A stretch of 64,000 nt of DNA, from the NCBI RefSeq assembly GCF_964340395.1, contig NC_135549.1:5442501-5506500 (forward strand), read 5' to 3'. Each line of letters starts with the position of its first letter. Positions within the stretch are counted from its first letter, which is position 1. Shown piece after piece: positions 61,506-64,000 of this stretch. The translations under genes were made by a program, and so were the position numbers. The notes under the pieces are model-generated. The model had not been told where the DNA came from, searched no databases, and was given only the letters and a program-made list of their open reading frames with translations. This DNA is from Glandiceps talaboti. Its lineage: Eukaryota > Hemichordata > Enteropneusta > Spengelidae.

Positions 61506-63397
61506 TGAGTTTTCAGATTCTGCTATATGTACAATATGATTATTATTATGAGGAATGACAATCAAAAACCAGTAATTATAGACTCTGCATAATTGCAAAG
61601 TATATTAATATTGTGAAATTCAGCAGTATTTAACATTTTTAAGTACTTTTTTCAAGCATCAAGAATTTGTTTCTTGTATCAAGTTTTTGTTAAGAATTCC
61701 ACATTACAGAATTGAGCCATTGGCTAAGGAAGTGGGGTTTCTTATCTTTCTTATCACTGAATAATAATTGTTGGCAATATTTACAAATGTGATAAAGCAC
61801 TATTACATAACATATCAGGCAAAGCTATAACACATCAGGCAAAGCTAAGCTCAATGTCATATCAGTTGTACTGACCCATTATCAGTGACATTGCAAATAG
61901 CTTTAGAGATGCAAACAATTTTTATGACACCTGACTTGCTGGTTCACCAAGTTGGGGAAAGTCGCACTTGAACCGCTAGTGGCAAATATCTGTCATGATT
62001 TTTTGGTAGTGTATGCTTGGGAGGCATTCAGCTGAGATTTTTCAAAATCAACCCAATTTGACACACTCATCAGCTCACACTAAGCATAAGAACTTACTGT
62101 TATTGGGTGATGATAAACAAGTAACACCCCCCCCCCCCACCCCATCATCAGTTTTAATACATAGTCAGAGTATTGTCCTTCAGTCATATATCCTTTTAAT
62201 GCAAATTTATCATATTGCATGTAACTTTACATGTTCAACGCCTCTATTTTTGATGATGATGTGTACATCTTTCTGTCAAAGGTGCTACACTACATTAATA
62301 AATGAATAACTTACAGTTATTGTTGTTACTGGGTTACAAGTAGCTCCTGTCATTATTTTCAATTCATAGGAGGGATCATTTCCTCTGATACATTCTAGAA
62401 TAGCATCACTGAATCCTTGTTCTATGTCATTCATTCTGTACATACACACTGCTGACTGATGACTTGGTACTGGTTTATTGTTGGTGACTGTCTCATGTTT
62501 AGCAAATACTGCAAACAGTACTTCTTCTCCATCAGACAATCCTAGTTCTGAGGTTATATCAGTTGCAGGTCTGATAACATGAGCTGCTTGTATCAGATTG
62601 TATAGGCTGTCATCACTGCCATGGCACTCTAGTGTTACTTCAGTGTATGATTCAAATGTATTTAAATTAGCATTCTCCTGTTGACACACTCTGGTTATTC
62701 TTGATATGTAGTCTGAGTTCACGTTATCTGGATCTTCTCTTTGTATCACTAGAAAGTAGCTGTAACCATGATAACTGAATCCTGACACATAATGAGTGAT
62801 AAATGTATTATATGTAGTACTTACTCTTGTTATCAATGCTTGGTTTGTTCCAACAGTGGCTATAATAAATGGATTGGACGCTGTTATTTGTCTTAAACTT
62901 ACAGCTGGGTCACCGTATGTTTCTGGAGTCCTTGTTACTCCCACATACAACATTAGCTCATCACCATAACCAGATGCAATAAACCCTACAGTACTGTCTT
63001 CAGTTCTAGGTGATGCTACATATACACCATTATTATTCACATATATGGACAAGTCTTCAAGATTCCGCAGTTGACAGTAACCTTTGTAACTACCACAAGT
63101 CACTATGTTGTTATCATCACTTTTAATAGATAATATCTTGTTGTAATTGTCAATCCATCCTTCATCTGGATCCTCTACTGGTCCTGTAGATACATTGTGT
63201 TCTAACTTCAAATCACTAGTCAGTTTATAGATATTATTTACACCTCCAATGTACACATCACCAGAGTGATTTACTGTCAGGTGGTTGAAACCAATGGAGT
63301 TGATGTCATCAAATCGAGCTACTTCATAGATTTTGGCATGACAACACGCTGTCAGGCAGGTAATAATGGAAATAAATCTCCATGTGTTTCTTGACAT
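11778..63397 (-). CDS. PLXN: Plexin receptor (B-like), 36 coding exons, complete
   Basis: Single-pass semaphorin receptor. Thirty-six minus-strand exons (listed separately) join in frame from the ATG at 63397 to the TAA at 11780-11778, giving about 1,937 residues, within the usual plexin range. Order: signal peptide (to about 21), Sema (about 22-465), PSI1 (about 470-525), PSI2 (about 627-660), PSI3 (about 787-838), IPT domains to about 1210, membrane span about 1233-1260, then a cytoplasmic split GAP domain with an inserted Rho-binding domain (about 1498-1600). RRKR at about 1095-1098 is a convertase-type site as in vertebrate B plexins, and the C-terminal [10 protein letters not shown] also looks B-like, but there is no PDZ-binding VTDL end. 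Odd points: the Arg-Arg GAP finger is replaced by Lys-Ser, the KNPQ motif reads KWPH, and there is an acidic insert at about 1645-1658. Introns are about 0.1-14.6 kb and rich in repeats. Subclass assignment is inference. Confidence 0.95.
13034..13108 (-). CDS. Plexin exon 35: GAP C-terminal helix
   Basis: 25 codons, phase 0-0. [17 protein letters not shown] matches plexin F....AL.EIY.Y..KY. Confidence 0.93.
13523..13663 (-). CDS. Plexin exon 34: GAP C-terminal
   Basis: 47 codons, phase 0-0. Reads [20 protein letters not shown] then [11 protein letters not shown], matching plexin DSP.NKLLYA.E.......V..YY. Confidence 0.94.
13738..13965. repeat. TATG/GTAG/CTAT tetranucleotide array in plexin intron 33
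   Basis: Compound array of TATG, GTGT, GTAGG and ATCT units with GTAC palindromic interruptions. Confidence 0.9.
14231..14378 (-). CDS. Plexin exon 33: second GAP arginine
   Basis: 148 bp, phase 2-0. Reads [19 protein letters not shown]. The arginine of LPLR is kept, but the usual KNPQ is KWPH. Continues [12 protein letters not shown]. Confidence 0.95.
14470..14720. repeat. TATACTTAAA-rich repeat in plexin intron 32
   Basis: The phrase (G/A)TATACTT(A)AA recurs in both orientations at least six times, with similar ends (AGCATACTTA at both sides). This suggests a small decayed foldback. Confidence 0.35.
14914..15089 (-). CDS. Plexin exon 32: GAP C-terminal segment
   Basis: 176 bp, phase 0-2. 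Reads [17 protein letters not shown] then THIWKSN, strongly plexin. Confidence 0.95.
15329..15854. mobile_element. Foldback MITE with TTAAAGG ends (copy 1)
   Basis: Starts TTAAAGGGGAACAAAACTCC. Arms of about 180 bp are reverse complements: AGGAAATAAAGGCATTTTTG on the left answers CAAAAACGCCTTTATTTCCT on the right, and AGTGGTAGCCCTTATTA answers TAATAAGGGCTACCACT. The right end is a mutated GTAA shared with the next element. TTAA duplications and TTAAAGG ends fit the Xenopus T2 (Kolobok-type) MITE motif TTAAAGGRR. No coding capacity. Confidence 0.8.
15851..16362. mobile_element. Foldback MITE with TTAAAGG-type ends (copy 2)
   Basis: Starts GTAAAGGAGAACAAAGG and ends TTTGTTCCCCTTTAA. Arms of about 230 bp pair along nearly their full length (for example GGAATTCTGGGTATGGTGCC against the complement of GGGCAAATACCCAGAATTCC). 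The internal sequence differs from copy 1, so it is a sister family. It abuts copy 1 at a shared TTAA-like tetramer. Confidence 0.8.
16370..16570. repeat. Dispersed repeat tail (same family as 9,765-10,440)
   Basis: Ends with CAGAGAGATGGACACTAT and ATGCCAATAGCACTACAGAACC, matching the tail of the copy at about 10,400. Confidence 0.55.
16583..16717 (-). CDS. Plexin exon 31: lysine/serine-rich loop and GAP C-segment start
   Basis: 45 codons, phase 0-0. The serine/lysine-rich [14 protein letters not shown] precedes [14 protein letters not shown], the equivalent of plexin (E)IYLTRLL.TK. Confidence 0.92.
17297..17482. repeat. Foldback-like repeat in plexin intron 30
   Basis: Left end AACAGAATCCGATGCCGTGCG and right end (complement ATGACAGAACCCCAATATGC) are related. 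63,487-63,545 carries a third similar end with GTGAGTGCAAGTGTGGCGTA. Confidence 0.4.
17557..17699 (-). CDS. Plexin exon 30: acidic linker
   Basis: 143 bp, phase 1-0. Carries an uninterrupted acidic run ([12 protein letters not shown]) written by GAG/GAA triplets, then MKVWHL, the family's (Y/M).FHL/WHL block. Confidence 0.9.
18859..18955 (-). CDS. Plexin exon 29: linker after Rho-binding domain
   Basis: 97 bp, phase 0-1. [20 protein letters not shown] corresponds to the VPDGA..ALV segment. The rest is not conserved. Confidence 0.85.
19273..19382 (-). CDS. Plexin exon 28: Rho-binding domain
   Basis: 110 bp, phase 1-0, donor GGG|GTGGGA. Contains [16 protein letters not shown] and [11 protein letters not shown], matching plexin L.DED......W.RLNTL.HY. 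Confidence 0.92.
20081..20237 (-). CDS. Plexin exon 27: Rho-binding domain
   Basis: 157 bp, phase 0-1. Contains [18 protein letters not shown], matching the plexin RBD V..LD.D...QVKEKILD. Confidence 0.94.
20585..20731 (-). CDS. Plexin exon 26: GAP to Rho-binding domain
   Basis: 49 codons, phase 0-0. Contains [20 protein letters not shown] then GFAKYSL, aligned to plexin LL.AIK.Q..KG.ID...G.A.Y.L. Confidence 0.94.
21266..21332 (-). CDS. Plexin exon 25: GAP domain, finger region second half
   Basis: 67 bp, phase 2-0. Reads [20 protein letters not shown] then FLK, clearly the plexin (V)EK.LTNW block, without the preceding arginine pair. Confidence 0.93.
21663..21703. repeat. Short palindrome
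   Basis: GTAATATACACGTACATG..CATGTATATTAC forms a 41-bp interrupted palindrome in plexin intron 24. Confidence 0.5.
21830..21904 (-). CDS. Plexin exon 24: GAP domain, finger region first half
   Basis: 75 bp, phase 2-2. Encodes [20 protein letters not shown] then GMLK. The family usually has LLRRTES at the junction with the next exon; here it is MLK|STVS. Confidence 0.92.
22700..22916. mobile_element. Decayed TTAAAGG-type MITE relative
   Basis: On the complement, 22,916-22,780 reads AGGGGAACACC..CTTCTGGAAATAAAGGCATTTTCATAAACTTTGGGG, clearly related to the arm of the 15,329 element. It carries an extra hairpin (ATACAAAATTATGATT..AATCATAATTTTGTAT). The left end TTAAAGG is at 22,702. Confidence 0.55.
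23998..24063 (-). CDS. Plexin exon 23: GAP domain
   Basis: A short 66-bp exon, phase 2-2. Reads [20 protein letters not shown], matching the conserved SLL..AL..K..Y.T of plexins. Confidence 0.93.
24551..24672 (-). CDS. Plexin exon 22: GAP domain N-terminal segment
   Basis: 122 bp, phase 0-2. Contains [20 protein letters not shown], matching plexin L..F..LL..K.F....I..LE. Confidence 0.93.
25511..25656 (-). CDS. Plexin exon 21: juxtamembrane / GAP start
   Basis: 146 bp, phase 1-0. Reads [17 protein letters not shown] then [15 protein letters not shown], diagnostic of the plexin cytoplasmic domain. Confidence 0.95.
26188..26422 (-). CDS. Plexin exon 20: transmembrane segment
   Basis: 235 bp, phase 0-1. 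Encodes [14 protein letters not shown], a hydrophobic run of about 28 residues ([20 protein letters not shown]), the basic stop-transfer KTKHKAK, and the start of the juxtamembrane helix. Confidence 0.95.
26902..27075 (-). CDS. Plexin exon 19: last IPT; probable GC donor
   Basis: 58 codons, phase 0-0. Contains [20 protein letters not shown] and LDCEPP. The best donor is GTG|GCAAGT (a GC-AG intron). A weak GT donor three bases earlier would only remove one valine. Confidence 0.88.
27179..27203. repeat. (ATCC)n microsatellite
   Basis: About six ATCC units in plexin intron 18. Confidence 0.85.
27536..27781 (-). CDS. Plexin exon 18: IPT region with convertase site
   Basis: 82 codons, phase 0-0. 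Starts [18 protein letters not shown] and contains SRRKRQ, a furin-type cleavage motif; proteolysis in this region is known for vertebrate B plexins. Ends with [13 protein letters not shown] and an IPT start. Confidence 0.93.
27868..27931. repeat. (TA)n microsatellite
   Basis: About 32 uninterrupted TA units in plexin intron 17. Confidence 0.98.
28594..28693 (-). CDS. Plexin exon 17: IPT3
   Basis: 100 bp, phase 2-0. Reads [20 protein letters not shown], matching the GG..L.V.G..L..V..P pattern of plexin IPT3. Confidence 0.93.
29010..29186 (-). CDS. Plexin exon 16: IPT2/IPT3
   Basis: 177 bp, phase 2-2, donor AAGAG|GTGAGT. Contains [10 protein letters not shown] and the start of IPT3 ([15 protein letters not shown]). 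Confidence 0.92.
29295..29470. repeat. (TGAA)n/(AAAT)n low-complexity array
   Basis: Tetranucleotide-like TGAA units passing into AAATA/AAAAAATA units, plexin intron 15. Confidence 0.85.
29738..29874 (-). CDS. Plexin exon 15: IPT domain 2
   Basis: 137 bp, phase 0-2. Reads [20 protein letters not shown] then [10 protein letters not shown], the standard plexin IPT2 start. Confidence 0.94.
30005..30535. mobile_element. Foldback element in plexin intron 14
   Basis: Arms at about 30,005-30,115 and 30,425-30,535 pair (AATTGCGCAG..GTCT..CTGCTAGAC at one side, GTCTAGCAG..AGAC..CTAATTGCGCA at the other; GTCTAGCAAATGTCAT against ATGACATTTGCTAGAC). About 300 bp of unpaired sequence lies between them. 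The left arm contains its own GTTCGGGC..GCCCGAAC hairpin. Confidence 0.6.
30914..31028 (-). CDS. Plexin exon 14: IPT1 end
   Basis: 115 bp, phase 2-0, acceptor atccctag, donor AGG|GTAAGG. Contains LECTTP and [19 protein letters not shown]. Confidence 0.92.
31190..31345. repeat. Dispersed repeat unit in plexin intron 13
   Basis: Contains CAATTAGTCCTGCAGTAGTTTTG and TTCCATCAAATACCAAGGCAAT, the unit phrases of the 9,765-10,440 family. Confidence 0.5.
31627..31775 (-). CDS. Plexin exon 13: IPT domain 1
   Basis: 149 bp, phase 0-2. The IPT signature is [20 protein letters not shown], followed by [10 protein letters not shown]. Confidence 0.93.
32620..32813 (-). CDS. Plexin exon 12: PSI domain 3
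   Basis: 194 bp, phase 1-0. Encodes [20 protein letters not shown] and the final CGAPIITK that starts IPT1. Confidence 0.94.
32917..33010 (-). CDS. Plexin exon 11: extracellular
   Basis: 94 bp, phase 0-1, acceptor cttcacag, donor CAAG|GTAACT. Contains LVVDVKVEW, a beta strand before PSI3. Confidence 0.88.
33721..33757 (+). repeat. Left terminal inverted repeat
   Basis: 37 bases, TTAA plus 33, identical to the complement of 47,277-47,313. Confidence 0.9.
34064..34216 (+). CDS. Coding-like first exon, unknown protein
   Basis: The ATG at 34064 opens 51 basic codons ([40 protein letters not shown]) ending at a strong donor CAG|GTAAGT. The surroundings are CpG-rich. The pattern R(V/I)NI(G)...RW..L.......D..VA is reminiscent of a short domain seen in expanded marine-invertebrate families, but I cannot name it. 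The next exon is uncertain because repeats and a LINE lie downstream; possible partners are at 39,690, 40,084 and 42,984. Confidence 0.4.
34629..35207. mobile_element. Large foldback MITE just before the LINE
   Basis: About 580 bp. The left arm begins GGCAGGCACATAGGCATTTA and the right arm's complement begins GCCTGCCCACAGGCATTTG. Pairing runs for about 170 bp per arm (ACACTTGTTTCTGTGATCGC on both). No coding capacity. Its right end is only about 14 bp from the inferred LINE 5' end. Confidence 0.75.
35222..38874 (+). mobile_element. Full-length non-LTR retrotransposon (LINE), apparently intact
   Basis: Carries one long uninterrupted ORF, a short 3' UTR with AATAAA at about 38,841, and a (TATCT)5 tail instead of poly-A. 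The 7-bp TAATAAC occurs at 35,215-35,221 and 38,875-38,881 and may be the target-site duplication. Non-poly-A short tandem tails are known in CR1/L2/I-type lineages. Inserted inside plexin intron 10, antisense to plexin. Confidence 0.85.
35258..38731 (+). CDS. LINE endonuclease-reverse transcriptase polyprotein
   Basis: 1,157 residues with no stop or frameshift. Residues about 1-290 form an APE-type endonuclease: [24 protein letters not shown] (about 168-175), and PSSDHCPI (about 281). A coiled, basic middle region follows. The reverse transcriptase covers about 520-830: [72 protein letters not shown], and YADD at about 765-768. A C-terminal zinc-knuckle-like [17 protein letters not shown] sits at about 1086-1102. 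There is no separate ORF1 in the short 5' region, so either the element is 5'-truncated just upstream or the family is single-ORF. All catalytic motifs are present, so activity is possible. Assigned to the jockey/CR1/I superclade; the exact clade is not determinable by eye. Confidence 0.95.
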   Translation: MTSSYLTIGHWNTAGLRYNYKPRQGTIDNKTESSLDIESQIKDYHIYAMTETWLNTESKELIPQPKGYYTYHSIRPKNKKAWRSSGGISIFIKNSIKDGVKIIPTTSKFSLWCKINKEFFNLEKDIYICTTYIPPQNSSFYNDNDCNPYEEINKELQQYNTHGHILIQGDFNARTNNIDDVILDEEDNIHINIPLPDTYTYGKSVKRRRNTDTWKNQFGEELIQLCKLNHLQILNGRTSGDWSGQLTCYGYHGASTVDYTLVNEELLKYIIHFKVEKLHPSSDHCPIKTIVKIPKYRQTTDTKVNLKPAHQSYQWNAMNKEIYKLYMKTKESEDIVTTFTKNNTNNTSNEMATKFQEMIHQIANICSIKRKSKKKTQRRKMNYTDRQCNLKKQELKTIANMLQRNPTDGTLRIMYYTKKKDFRKYVKRMQKDKQQKILSQIELADENEHVQDFWQKINSITNTKENNKLKEIPHTIWTKHFQQIGKNNTTTPDRIQEIETQLIQLENEMENNHELNKPITLSEVVQVTRSIKNNKASGPDGIPGELVKYSNIKVKQALTQVYNNVLDTGIYPKIWNTSVITPVHKKGDRTDTNNYRGISVGNVIAKLFSMIINNRISNYLERNNIIHPNQAGFRRKHRTIDHILTLHTIIKKYHSRNKKIYCCFVDLKKCFDTIWRKALLYKLLCNNINGNVYNIMKNMYTNMNFIVKLTDVITEKFQIDNGVKQGCPLSPTLFNIFVNDFTTGLANIETNAPKLNNKTINSLLYADDIALMSTSYEGIQNALDYLHRYTTDWRLQVNTNKTQIMVFRKSGCKQDTRQFKCGLEEIKTTEQYTYLGVTFKTNGSMSSTATRLSDKASKAARIQSQIYSTKINSTKIKEKLMNTTQLPILTYAGEIWGVLQNQTTWDKTETEKFHLRFCRQILNVSNRVSKIGCRMELGREPLISRIYYSAINYYKYLKTLDNNNLAYYAMNDMENNDYTGSWLTTFEHNIQLYNSKNINNLTKQELYNSIRQYYINKWNENNKRENSKLRTYNNFKNSLEQDEYIKVMNNKQHIKTIAKFRLSCYQLAIEKGRYTKPKTPVEDRLCTHCKEIEDERHHLIHCKLYTKQREKMFSIITTLNSNFINLDRGEQFRYILQSKHKDIITALYIYLDDTCSQ
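38851..38875 (+). repeat. (TATCT)5 LINE tail
   Basis: Five perfect TATCT units at the 3' end of the LINE. Confidence 0.9.
39416..39478 (+). ncRNA. Pre-miRNA-like hairpin (candidate)
   Basis: Arms of 25 nt (39416-39440 and 39454-39478) pair with only three non-Watson-Crick positions, one of them G-U, around a 13-nt loop. Size and shape fit a pre-miRNA, but a small foldback repeat is equally possible. No known miRNA seed is recognised. Confidence 0.3.
39690..39745 (+). CDS. Weak coding-like exon candidate
   Basis: After acceptor AAAATAG, one frame reads [17 protein letters not shown] up to a donor-like CAA|GTAAAG. It may belong to the plus-strand gene starting at 34,064; phases were not all reconciled. 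Confidence 0.2.
40084..40204 (+). CDS. Weak coding-like exon candidate
   Basis: Acceptor acattttag; a single open frame reads [20 protein letters not shown] then a Gly-rich GGGSGDQKE and stop. The composition is protein-like. Confidence 0.25.
40860..42300. repeat. Tandem satellite, three ~450-bp units
   Basis: The phrase GCAGAGACATACAGAAAGAC starts at 40,931, 41,390 and 41,830 (periods 459 and 440). Each unit carries GATTCCATTTACATCCATAT, TGTAGCATACCAGCATG, a GTAC/CATA microsatellite and TGTTTGTAT.GGCATATATGG. Units are highly similar, differing mainly in microsatellite length. A diverged relative may lie at 42,480-42,740. Confidence 0.9.
42984..43143 (+). CDS. Coding-like terminal exon candidate
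   Basis: After acceptor aactgtag, one frame is open to TAA at 43,141: [20 protein letters not shown], then basic [20 protein letters not shown]. It looks like a nuclear-protein tail. No family recognised. Confidence 0.3.
43440..44383 (-). pseudogene. Decayed P2X7 C-terminal-like domain
   Basis: On the minus strand, 44,383-44,171 reads [16 protein letters not shown] and 43,640-43,440 reads [12 protein letters not shown], then, after a +1 frame change, [20 protein letters not shown] and FGQY. The order CIT.H, then AY.QF..W, then RRVIP.C.V.A....P...G.Y is that of the P2X7-C-type cysteine-rich domain found in many invertebrate proteins. The frame change and stops make it non-functional as it stands. 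The domain match is from pattern memory. Confidence 0.4.
45498..45638 (-). CDS. Coding-like exon candidate, unknown
   Basis: Acceptor gaaattttag and donor CCAA|GTACAT enclose a frame with [20 protein letters not shown] and [12 protein letters not shown]. It may belong to the same minus-strand gene as the P2X7-C-like region and the 46,923 exon, but phases do not join directly. Confidence 0.3.
46620..46802. repeat. Foldback, 183 bp
   Basis: TAGCTGCAATAATTGTAGTG at the left pairs with CGCTGCAATTATTGCAGCTA at the right, and TTTTTGTGCCTTTTTGTG pairs with CACGAAAAGGCACACAAA. It lies just 5' of two divergent exon candidates. Confidence 0.6.
46885..46923 (-). CDS. Short first-exon candidate
   Basis: ATG then 13 codons ([13 protein letters not shown]) and a strong donor GAT|GTAAGT. 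Divergent from the 47,112 exon across about 190 bp of relatively GC-rich DNA. Confidence 0.35.
46924..47111. promoter_or_regulatory. Possible bidirectional promoter
   Basis: GC- and CpG-rich interval between two divergent candidate first exons, without an obvious TATA box. Confidence 0.25.
47112..47201 (+). CDS. First-exon candidate
   Basis: ATG then 30 codons ([20 protein letters not shown]) and donor CAG|GTAAAT. CpG-rich context. It lies about 80 bp inside the right terminal repeat of the block. Confidence 0.35.
47277..47313 (-). repeat. Right terminal inverted repeat
   Basis: Perfect inverted partner of 33,721-33,757, ending in TTAA at 47,310-47,313. Confidence 0.9.
47631..47729 (-). CDS. 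Plexin exon 10: extracellular
   Basis: 33 codons, phase 0-0, acceptor ttttgtag, donor TCT|GTAAGT. Contains [10 protein letters not shown] and ITCAP. The next intron is the 14.6-kb one filled by a TTAA-bounded block. Confidence 0.88.
48630..48767 (-). CDS. Plexin exon 9: extracellular
   Basis: 46 codons, phase 0-0, donor CAG|GTACCT. Includes [18 protein letters not shown], the segment that follows PSI2 in plexins. Confidence 0.88.
48859..49345 (+). mobile_element. tRNA-derived SINE
   Basis: The head has pol III boxes A (TAGCGTAGTGG, 48,866-48,876) and B (GGTTCGAATCC, 48,910-48,920) with normal spacing, but no paired acceptor stem. A body of about 350 bp follows with a terminal GCTGGGAGCAATTCCCAGC hairpin and a T-rich end. 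In plexin intron 8. Confidence 0.7.
49840..52060. repeat. Composite repeat region with inverted similar ends
   Basis: CGACAATCCCCAAGTACCCG at about 49,853 answers CGGGTACTTGGGATTGTCG at about 52,030. CCATACGTTACAG at 51,577 answers CTGTAACGTATGG at about 51,979. AAAAGTCACTATCCC occurs at 49,910 and 51,454. This suggests nested DNA-transposon debris. A G-homopolymer lies at about 50,220. No coding gene is seen. Confidence 0.45.
52600..52890. repeat. Retrotransposon-like 3' end with poly-A
   Basis: Phrases such as ACACCAAATATCGAAGTATT and GACGGACACCTATGATTCAC precede GACAGCGGAGCTAAAAAAAA. The motif AGCTCCGCTG also ends the SINE at 49,335. Confidence 0.4.
53141..53569. mobile_element. TCTATAGA-rich element with inverted ends
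   Basis: The left end TATCCCTTCCAAAAATGAGT and right end (complement TATCCCTCACAAAAATGAGT) are inverted repeats continuing into TCTATAGA. The interior is a degenerate array of the palindrome TTCTATAGAA with ACTTCC/GGAAGT spacers, about 20 copies in 400 bp. Confidence 0.7.
53776..53896 (-). CDS. Plexin exon 8: PSI domain 2
   Basis: 121 bp, phase 2-0. Encodes [20 protein letters not shown], a clear PSI core. Confidence 0.93.
54334..54430 (-). CDS. Plexin exon 7: extracellular
   Basis: 97 bp, phase 1-2, donor AAAC|GTAAGT. Ends in [11 protein letters not shown], leading into PSI2. Confidence 0.9.
54640..54760. repeat. Foldback, 121 bp
   Basis: TTTTCTTTGTTTA and AGGAAAATA at the left pair with TATTTTCCT and TAAACAAAGAAAA at the right. 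Plexin intron 6. Confidence 0.55.
55290..55552. repeat. (CATA)n microsatellite
   Basis: About 260 bp of CATA with CACA interruptions, plexin intron 6. Its reading frames are artefacts. Confidence 0.97.
56502..56661 (-). CDS. Plexin exon 6: extracellular linker/IPT-like
   Basis: 160 bp, phase 0-1. Contains YQCVYDG and LTCDTPPV, typical of the region between PSI1 and PSI2. Confidence 0.88.
56752..56774. repeat. G-rich homopolymer run
   Basis: Nearly uninterrupted G run in plexin intron 5. Confidence 0.9.
56812..57427. mobile_element. TIR element carrying a reverse-transcriptase-like fragment
   Basis: About 40-bp inverted ends: GCACTGTACAACATTTTACC at the left and the complement GCACTGTACAATATCTTACC at the right, both followed by CACAACTCTCTCTGATT. 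Within it, minus-strand 57,081-56,866 reads [17 protein letters not shown], resembling the (L)P..LK.G...PI block before the RT catalytic core. Confidence 0.5.
57654..57786 (-). CDS. Plexin exon 5: after PSI1
   Basis: 133 bp, phase 2-0, acceptor atcaaatag. Begins with the last PSI1 cysteines (CSLLSEC) and runs into the next spacer domain. Confidence 0.9.
58548..58648 (-). CDS. Plexin exon 4: PSI domain 1
   Basis: 101 bp, phase 0-2. Encodes the PSI signature [15 protein letters not shown] after VHKLKVQKC. Confidence 0.95.
59343..59477 (-). CDS. Plexin exon 3: end of Sema
   Basis: 45 codons, phase 0-0, donor CAG|GTGAAG. Ends with [14 protein letters not shown], the last Sema strand of plexins. 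Confidence 0.92.
60258..60437 (-). CDS. Plexin exon 2: Sema
   Basis: 60 codons, phase 0-0, acceptor ttttacag, donor AAG|GTACAT. Contains [15 protein letters not shown], a Sema blade of the type TVAFLGT.DG.I.K. Confidence 0.92.
61060..61510. repeat. Dispersed repeat with three diverged units and (CA)n tail
   Basis: Phrases like GGGCATGGTCTTGTTGCTTG and GGCATATTTGCATACA recur three times at about 110-130-bp spacing, followed by CCCAACTAGACACCAGAAGTAA and (CA)19. Same family as 9,765-10,440. Plexin intron 1. Confidence 0.7.
62315..63397 (-). CDS. Plexin exon 1: signal peptide and most of Sema
   Basis: 361 codons. The start was chosen at the ATG (63397-63395) because it begins [19 protein letters not shown], a plausible signal peptide; an upstream in-frame TTG is not used. 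Sema-type blades follow ([24 protein letters not shown]). Donor ACT|GTAAGT, phase 0. Confidence 0.93.
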
Positions 63398-63412
63398 AAT
63401 TGATGTGTACAA

Positions 63413-64000
63413 TTACCACTGTGCAGAAAGAAAATATGGAAATATACTAATAACACCAAATTTACATTAATTTTTTAATATCAGAAATATTATGACAAAC
63501 CCCGGTGTGAGTGCAAGTGTGGCGTACTCATGGATTTCAGACCAGTAAACCCTTAGTAGTTTTGTAATTACAATTTTGATAGAGTAATATATCACATTTT
63601 ATCCATGAAATTGCATAATTATGTAAAAAAAATGTGGCTATTAAAATCATGTCTGTCACAAACAGTTCTACATCTACACATCCCTAGAAACAAAAAGAAA
63701 TATCCTAACTATGTTTTAGACCTATGGACATTAATTTTGGAACAACTTTTTTCTTCTCAAATCACATAGAACTAATTTGCATACTTCTGTTAGGATTCTT
63801 TATGTCAAGAAAGATTCCTCATGTACAATGTCCCTAGCAACATCTCCACCAAATATCTGGTCAGTAAGCACAGTATTTTTGCCGTTCTTAACTGAAAACA
63901 ATAATATTAAGACCTTTCTTTGAACATCTCTGCTCGGATTATCATGTCACAATGGATGGTGTCAATGACTTACATATAAATGTACATCACGTCCAGAAGA
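63413..64000 (-). promoter_or_regulatory. Plexin 5' leader with probable UTR splice acceptor
   Basis: The minus strand reads TTTTCTTTCTGCACAG at about 63,434-63,419, 21 bases before the ATG. This strong pyrimidine-rich acceptor implies a non-coding exon further upstream, outside or near the right edge. No core promoter is recognised. 63,487-63,545 resembles a repeat at 17,297. Confidence 0.5.

Noticed and set aside
62285-63412. Plexin start five codons upstream
   Set aside because: The upstream codon is TTG; the ATG at 63397 gives a normal signal peptide and lies just after a splice acceptor.

Overview
The window is animal genomic DNA: AT-rich, intron-rich and dense with transposon debris and tetranucleotide microsatellites. 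The gene content and the repeats (TTAAAGG-ended MITEs, a jockey/CR1-type LINE, a Crypton-like fragment, many CATA/TATG arrays) suggest a marine invertebrate, probably a non-vertebrate deuterostome such as a hemichordate or lancelet. The species cannot be named from the sequence.

Layout. (1) 1-3,471, minus strand: the 5' and central part of a secreted mosaic lectin gene with pentraxin, CCP/Sushi and C-type lectin exons; it runs off the left edge. (2) 3,472-11,450: intergenic. It holds a near-perfect 160-bp foldback, a Crypton-like coding fragment, a TATG/TGCA microsatellite and a dispersed repeat with a (CA)n tail. (3) 11,778-63,397, minus strand: one complete plexin receptor gene. I could reconstruct 36 coding exons with continuous reading frame across every junction, giving about 1,937 residues: signal peptide, Sema, three PSI and several IPT domains, a basic convertase site, one membrane span, and a split RasGAP domain with an inserted Rho-binding domain. 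(4) Plexin intron 10 (33,011-47,630) is almost entirely filled by a 13.6-kb block. It is bounded by identical inverted 33-bp ends, each next to TTAA. The block contains an intact LINE, a large foldback MITE, a 450-bp tandem satellite, several coding-like exons on both strands and a decayed domain resembling the P2X7 C-terminal domain. (5) 63,398-64,000: plexin 5' leader with a likely splice acceptor just before the start codon.

Most interesting points. The plexin lacks the paired arginine finger of the family's GAP site (Lys-Ser at about 1425-1426) and has Trp in place of the conserved Asn in the second GAP motif, so it may be a catalytically dead plexin. The TTAA-flanked block looks like a very large composite or gene-carrying DNA transposon. 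Plexin introns also carry a head-to-tail pair of long foldback MITEs whose ends fit the Xenopus T2/Kolobok-type motif.

The lectin and plexin genes lie on the same strand, with the lectin downstream of plexin. Nothing in the sequence suggests that they work together. All gene models come from reading splice signals by eye, without transcript data.
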